A DNA stretch of 5,449 nucleotides, taken from Acidimicrobiaceae bacterium. GTDB lineage: Bacteria; Actinomycetota; Acidimicrobiia; Acidimicrobiales; Ilumatobacteraceae. Numbering within the stretch: position 1 is the stretch's first letter; each line of letters opens with the position of its first letter. Where the stretch lies: assembly GCA_947490975.1 (NCBI GenBank), contig CANLHV010000085.1, positions 1 to 5,449 on the forward strand, in the 5' to 3' direction. Both the position numbers and the translations under genes were made by a program. Of the stretch, positions 3,801-5,449 are shown piece by piece. The notes beneath the pieces were generated by a model. That model ran no database searches and was not told where the DNA came from. It worked only from the letters and a program-made list of their open reading frames with translations.

Positions 3801-5449
3801 ACTAACGAAGTTGGTACGGGTTCGTGGTCATCACAAAGTTCACCGGTCACCACAGTTAGCGCATTAATTAATGATCCATTCTCGGGCGCGACTGCGATTA
3901 GTAATTCGACCGGCAATACTTCGAACTCGACGCTCACAGCAACACGCGAAACTGGTGAACCTAACCATGGCGGATACGCACCTGCCGCGTCGATTTGGTA
4001 CAAGTGGGTCGCCACCGAAACTGGCACTCTCGTGTTGACAACTAGTGGCAGCGACTTTGACACAATTCTTGGCGCATACACGGGCGCGAGCGTCAACACT
4101 TTGACAATGCTCGCTGTTAACGATGACGCAGTTGGCGAAACTGGCCTATGGAGCCGTGTCTCAATCGCAGTAAATGCTGGCGTTACTTATTTTGTGGCAA
4201 TCGACGGTTATAGCGGCAAAAAAGGTGCAACACGCTTGAACTGGACATTCACCGTTGCGCCAACACCGCAAGCCCCTGATGCGCCTCAAAATGTTCGTGC
4301 AAGCGCTGGCGATTCGATCGCAACAGTAAATTGGCTAGCGCCGGCTAGCGACGGAGCCTCGAAAATTAATGCGTACGCCGTGACATCATCACCGGGCAGC
4401 AAGTCTTGCTCAACGACGGGTGCGCTGTCGTGTGTTGTGCGTGGCTTGACCAATGGCGTGAGCTACACATTTACGGTTACTGCAACAAATTCGATTGGCA
4501 CATCGCTTTCTTCTAGTCCGTCGTCTGCAGTGGTGCCTGCAGCCGGAAGTGAATCTGGCATTTCTGTTTTGTCATGGGGTTTAGATCGCATCGATCAACG
4601 TAATCTGCCACTCAATACTCGTTACATCAGCAATTTTTCGGGTGCGGGTGTAAGTGCGTACATCATCGACACCGGAGTTTTGTCGAGTCATAGCGAGTTT
4701 GGCAGTCGAGTAATTTCAGGTTTCAGCTCAATCGCCGATGGTCGAGGCACACAAGATTGCCACGGTCACGGCACCCATGTTGCGGGCACCGTTGCGGGCA
4801 CCAACTATGGCGTTGCTCCTTCAGTCAGTGTTGTGCCTGTTCGAGTTTTAGATTGCGCGGGTTCGGGTTCAACTTCCGGAGTTATCGCGGGTATTGACTG
4901 GGTTATCGCACATCACACATCTGGTGTGCCAGCAGTCGCCAACATGAGCCTGGGTGGTTCGCGCTCAGCCGCACTTGACCTTGCGGTTGCTCGCGGTGTT
5001 GCTGACGGCGTCGTGTTTGTTGTGGCAGCTGGCAATTCGAGTGCTAACGCGTGCAACTACTCGCCGGCAGCAGAAACTTCGGCGATCACAGTTGGTGCGA
5101 CTACATCAGCAGATGCGCGAGCCAGTTATTCAAACTACGGTTCATGTGTTGATGTTTTCGCGCCGGGTTCAAACATCACATCGGCGTGGTACACCTCAAC
5201 TTCTGCAACAAGCACAATTTCTGGTACATCAATGGCTGCGCCGCATGTTGCAGGGGTTGCTGCATTGGCGTTGAGTGCAGACCCTGCACTTTCTGTAGGT
5301 CGAGTCACAACTTGGATCACATCTACGGCGACATCTGATTTGATCTCTGACCCTGCGGGTTCGCCGAACAAACTTGTTTACTCGCTGCTTAGTTCTACAC
5401 CTCCGGCACAATCCATCAGTTCGCCGACGATTACACCACCATCTGGTGG
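741..5449 (+). CDS. Giant secreted subtilase with two S8 catalytic domains, two I9 propeptides, six Fn3 modules and a PPC-like domain (3' end open)
   Basis: Predicted extracellular serine endopeptidase of family S8A (aqualysin/proteinase K type). 1569 codons are read from GTG 741 with no stop, so the true protein is longer. Layout by residue: signal peptide 1-41; I9-like A 47-112; Ser/Thr linker 116-178; I9-like B 192-257; S8 domain 1 267-535; Fn3 1-5 about 549-1039; PPC-like 1043-1172; Fn3-6 1176-1266; S8 domain 2 1279-1551; Ser/Pro-rich tail from 1553. The catalytic sets are Asp298/His331/Asn420/Ser485 and Asp1310/His1343/Asn1432/Ser1497, all intact. Ordinary aqualysin-type precursors have one propeptide and one catalytic domain in about 400-600 residues, so this is an internally duplicated and much enlarged form. 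The frame was checked codon by codon through the window. The S8 assignments are very secure. The exact Fn3 boundaries and the C-terminal anchor, if there is one, are not. Confidence 0.96.
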   Translation, partial: MKKSLKPGVLRLTFKRRRSWLAFAMSALLGFQFLPTPIAGADAPIGDYIVLLTQNADLQTKIAKEARLGNSISDVYDGSANGFVAELDANDVRRLKADREVLIVELDRVIRLDDNSTSSSTSSSTSIASTTTSTTSSSTSTTTTTPISTTSSSSSTTSSSTTSSTTSTTSTSSTTSTTVPATAGANDPLEGTSIVMLRPDVDVQAFVAAENALGGEVIQAFTQAISGYVALLSESQIARLSKDPRVMSIEPNQIIEIEGDQANPPSWGLDRIDQRTRTLNAMYTYNFGGAGVTAYVIDTGIRADHVEFSGRVATGYGAIADGYGSTDCNGHGTHVAGTIGGSTTGVAKSTRLVPIRVLNCRGSGAMSNVIAGVNWAISDHAAGTPAVANLSLGGGFSSSLNTAIANAVADGITVVVAAGNSNQLACSYSPASAPSAITVGATTSIDARASYSNYGSCLDIFAPGSGITSAYHSSSTSLRSLSGTSMAAPHVAGAAALLLEADPTMAPAAVAAKLVTYSTPDVVSSPGAGSVNLFLYTKSAWLAPTPIAPSTPRDLVVVAGNSSASLTWLAPTSDNGSSVTDYLIEFSSNTGATWSTFSDGVSTSTSANVTGLTNATSYSFRVKAVSGAGTSDASNVVTTTPGIPGEPTSLRPTALNQSMRLSWSAPALNGGSAITDYLIEYTTDISAGYTLFDDGVSTLTTATVTGLTNGTSYFFRAKAVNGVGTGQPSGIASGAPWAIVVPSAPLDVRVTNIELNQISLSWTAPVSDGGSSISDYRIEYSSNAGLVWATFADPTSTIRSTTVSGLVSATSYIFRVSAINISGAGAASTATTSVAPGIPSAPCCVNDVSIGPRRVAIQWGAPTFNGGSELTNYIIEYSKNNGTTWTTWDGNTGVVGCVCANVARTVSPLEDGVPHIFRVRAKNAIGIGEPSEPSEAFTPWTPVAPGAPRTVVATARTGQVDLDWEEPTTDGGAPISDYTIQYSIDSGKSWTTLADGVSASTFSAIRSLAAGVSHIFRVSATNEVGTGSWSSQSSPVTTVSALINDPFSGATAISNSTGNTSNSTLTATRETGEPNHGGYAPAASIWYKWVATETGTLVLTTSGSDFDTILGAYTGASVNTLTMLAVNDDAVGETGLWSRVSIAVNAGVTYFVAIDGYSGKKGATRLNWTFTVAPTPQAPDAPQNVRASAGDSIATVNWLAPASDGASKINAYAVTSSPGSKSCSTTGALSCVVRGLTNGVSYTFTVTATNSIGTSLSSSPSSAVVPAAGSESGISVLSWGLDRIDQRNLPLNTRYISNFSGAGVSAYIIDTGVLSSHSEFGSRVISGFSSIADGRGTQDCHGHGTHVAGTVAGTNYGVAPSVSVVPVRVLDCAGSGSTSGVIAGIDWVIAHHTSGVPAVANMSLGGSRSAALDLAVARGVADGVVFVVAAGNSSANACNYSPAAETSAITVGATTSADARASYSNYGSCVDVFAPGSNITSAWYTSTSATSTISGTSMAAPHVAGVAALALSADPALSVGRVTTWITSTATSDLISDPAGSPNKLVYSLLSSTPPAQSISSPTITPPSG
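879..1076 (+). other. Inhibitor I9-like propeptide A (N-terminal, separated from any catalytic domain)
   Basis: Residues 47-112 begin DYIVLL and contain GFVAEL (82-87) and a final VIRL strand, the beta-alpha-beta-beta-alpha-beta pattern of the subtilisin I9 propeptide. Residues 48-112 align without a gap to propeptide B (193-257), with about 19 of 65 identical by hand count. In the family this domain acts as an intramolecular chaperone and temporary inhibitor. Here it is followed by a Ser/Thr linker instead of a catalytic domain. Its target may be either S8 domain, or it may be a leftover copy. Confidence 0.72.
1086..1274 (+). repeat. Low-complexity Ser/Thr-rich linker
   Basis: Residues 116-178 comprise 63 positions, of which 59 are Ser or Thr. 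The only exceptions are Ile127, Ala128, Pro146 and Ile147. At DNA level the stretch is built from mixed TCG/TCA/AGT/AGC and ACA/ACG/ACT codons and has no fixed repeat unit, so it looks selected for composition. Such linkers are flexible, extended and often glycosylated in secreted proteins. It tethers propeptide A to the propeptide B-catalytic unit. The long Val/Leu/Glu-rich open frame on the opposite strand here is only a mirror of this composition. Confidence 0.93.
1314..1511 (+). other. Inhibitor I9 propeptide B (adjacent to catalytic domain 1)
   Basis: Residues 192-257 contain SIVMLR, a helix around 203-213, SGYVALLSESQIARL (226-240) and DPRVMSIEPNQ (243-253). The phrase 'dp.V..IE.nq' is the classic end of a subtilase I9 propeptide. 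It lies directly before SWGLDRIDQR, where aqualysin-like enzymes have the start of the mature catalytic domain. Autocleavage is therefore expected somewhere in residues 254-266. Confidence 0.88.
1536..1564 (+). repeat. Copy 1 of 29-bp near-identical direct repeat at the start of both S8 domains
   Basis: Encodes SWGLDRIDQ plus the first two bases of the next Arg codon. It matches 4572-4600 with two mismatches, both synonymous (third bases of the Ser and Arg codons). It marks the 5' limit of the duplicated protease module. Confidence 0.9.
1539..2345 (+). other. S8 catalytic domain 1 (aqualysin/proteinase K type)
   Basis: Residues 267-535. Asp298 lies in YVIDTGI, His331 in NGHGTHVAGT, the oxyanion-hole Asn420 in VAAGNS and nucleophile Ser485 in SGTSMAAPHVAG. 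Cysteines 328, 360, 426 and 457 have the spacing (32 and 31) and position (first Cys three residues before the catalytic His) of the two disulfides of aqualysin I. The domain ends in a divergent segment (GSVNLFLYTKS) where aqualysin has SPNRLLYSLL. All catalytic residues are present, so it is predicted to be active. Confidence 0.96.
2385..2663 (+). other. Fibronectin type III module 1
   Basis: Residues about 549-641 show the Fn3 core: LTW in strand B (Trp568), VTDYLIEF in strand C, VTGLTNATSYSFRVKAV through strands E-F, then a GxGTS turn. It is a compact beta sandwich used as a spacer or binding module and has no catalytic role. At DNA level it resembles module 2 closely: the 18 bases at 2478-2495 match 2763-2780 at 16 positions. 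Confidence 0.9.
2667..2948 (+). other. Fibronectin type III module 2
   Basis: Residues about 643-736 contain LSWSAP (Trp663), ITDYLIEY and VTGLTNGTSYFFRAKAVNGVGTG. It begins 95 residues after module 1 at the equivalent Tyr (582 to 677), so the two are tandem copies. A short APWAIVVPSAP linker follows. Confidence 0.9.
2961..3248 (+). other. Fibronectin type III module 3
   Basis: Residues about 741-836 contain LSWTAP (Trp762), ISDYRIEYSSN and VSGLVSATSYIFRVSAIN. The core tyrosine (776) is 99 residues after that of module 2. Confidence 0.9.
3252..3557 (+). other. Fibronectin type III module 4, cysteine-bearing
   Basis: Residues about 838-939 contain IQWGAP (Trp859), LTNYIIEYSKN and HIFRVRAKNAIGIGEPS. 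It differs from its neighbours in carrying four cysteines (843, 844, 897, 899), two in strand A and two in the loop or strand before the conserved E strand. Two strand-bridging disulfides are possible. This is a prediction from positions only. Confidence 0.87.
3564..3857 (+). other. Fibronectin type III module 5
   Basis: Residues about 942-1039 contain VAPGAPRTVVA, LDWEEP (Trp964), ISDYTIQYSID and HIFRVSATNEVGTGSW. The usual VTGLTNGT turn is altered to IRSLAAGV. It is the last module before the PPC-like domain. Confidence 0.88.
3867..4256 (+). other. PPC-like (pre-peptidase C-terminal type) beta domain
   Basis: Residues about 1043-1172. It opens with INDPFSGATAIS and continues with TRETGEPNHGGYAPAASIWY (1068-1087), a KWVATETGTLVLTT strand, SDFDTILGAYTG, LAVNDD, SRVSIAVNAGVTYFVAIDGY and a closing LNWTF. 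This is the recognised pattern of the jelly-roll PPC-like domain, in which the 'EPNHgG' and 'FDTiLgvYtG' phrases are typical. PPC-like domains commonly lie next to secreted peptidase domains and are often removed on maturation or bind substrate. Here the domain sits inside the Fn3 array instead of at the C-terminus. Confidence 0.82.
4266..4538 (+). other. Fibronectin type III module 6, shorter variant
   Basis: Residues about 1176-1266 contain APDAPQNVRAS, VNWLAP (Trp1198), INAYAVTSSPGS and VRGLTNGVSYTFTVTATNSIGTS. It is of a different subtype from modules 1-5: it has AYAVTS instead of DYxIEYS and a shorter C-C' region with Cys1223 and Cys1231, which probably form a disulfide. It connects the PPC-like domain to the second protease through a roughly 12-residue linker. 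Confidence 0.87.
4572..4600 (+). repeat. Copy 2 of 29-bp near-identical direct repeat
   Basis: Second copy, 3036 bp downstream of the first. Sequence upstream of it (linker GSESGISVL) shows no similarity to the propeptide that precedes copy 1, so the duplicated unit begins here. Confidence 0.9.
4575..5393 (+). other. S8 catalytic domain 2 (duplicate, aqualysin/proteinase K type)
   Basis: Residues 1279-1551. Asp1310 lies in YIIDTGV, His1343 in CHGHGTHVAGT, Asn1432 in VAAGNS and Ser1497 in SGTSMAAPHVAG. Cysteines 1340, 1372, 1438 and 1469 match those of domain 1 at an offset of exactly 1012. Its end, SPNKLVYSLLSS, is closer than that of domain 1 to aqualysin I as I recall that sequence (SPNRLLYSLLSS). 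It has a complete catalytic set and is predicted to be active. It is preceded by an Fn3 module and a short linker with no I9 propeptide, which is unusual for a family that normally needs one to fold. Confidence 0.96.
5397..5449 (+). other. Ser/Pro/Thr-rich linker after S8 domain 2, cut by window edge
   Basis: Residues 1553-1569 are dominated by Pro, Ser and Thr (TPPAQSISSPTITPPSG). This is a typical interdomain linker, which implies at least one more domain or a C-terminal tail beyond the right edge. No stop codon is present. Confidence 0.75.

Noticed and set aside
2385..3857. Fn3 array as a possible DNA-level tandem repeat or recombination hotspot
   Set aside because: The modules share protein motifs at spacings of 95-105 residues, but the DNA has diverged and only short matches remain. 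This is ordinary module duplication and not a recent array.
3779..4099. Minus-strand 106-codon open frame opposite Fn3-5 and the PPC-like domain
   Set aside because: It is antisense to well-supported domains, has no credible ribosome site, and its composition is that of a mirror of beta-domain coding sequence.
2345..4575. Assembly chimera of two separate protease genes
   Set aside because: The frame stays open through the entire connecting region with properly ordered Fn3 and PPC-like domains, and the two S8 copies differ at many silent sites, so a collapsed or joined repeat is unlikely. Read data would be needed to exclude it fully.
4954..5274. Plus-strand 106-codon frame within S8 domain 2
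   Set aside because: It is an out-of-frame reading of the catalytic domain. The overlapping frame carries intact Asn and Ser catalytic motifs.
1..5449. tRNA, rRNA, CRISPR array, insertion sequence or prophage features
   Set aside because: Nearly all of the window is accounted for by two coding genes. No repeat-spacer pattern, transposase motif or RNA gene signature was seen.

Overview
The window holds two divergently transcribed genes, both cut by the window edges, with about 165 bp of intergenic DNA between them. On the minus strand (1-575) is a 1-Cys peroxiredoxin of the Prx6 type that lacks only its last few dozen codons. On the plus strand (741 to the right edge) is one uninterrupted reading frame of 1569 codons with no stop in the window. 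It encodes a very large secreted multidomain subtilase.

The order in the large protein is: signal peptide; inhibitor-I9-like propeptide A; a 63-residue Ser/Thr linker; I9 propeptide B; an aqualysin/proteinase K-type S8 catalytic domain; five fibronectin type III (Fn3) modules; a PPC-like beta domain; a sixth Fn3; a second complete S8 catalytic domain; and a Ser/Pro-rich tail running off the edge. Both S8 domains have the full Asp/His/Asn/Ser catalytic set and the four aqualysin-type cysteines. They align without a gap at an offset of exactly 1012 residues (3036 nt), with about 64% identity by hand count over 237 positions. The two propeptides also align without a gap, at an offset of 145 residues. 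The second catalytic domain has no propeptide directly in front of it. The protein therefore has two propeptides and two proteases, with the propeptides stacked at the N-terminus.

The organism looks like a bacterium of roughly balanced base composition. The GTG start, the Ser/Thr-rich linker and the style of the Fn3 arrays suggest an actinobacterium, perhaps an aquatic Acidimicrobiia-like lineage. This is an inference from protein style and no marker gene supports it. The large gene probably serves extracellular protein degradation or cell-surface processing. The peroxiredoxin is a cytoplasmic peroxide-detoxifying enzyme, and nothing in the sequence links the two genes apart from the shared upstream region.
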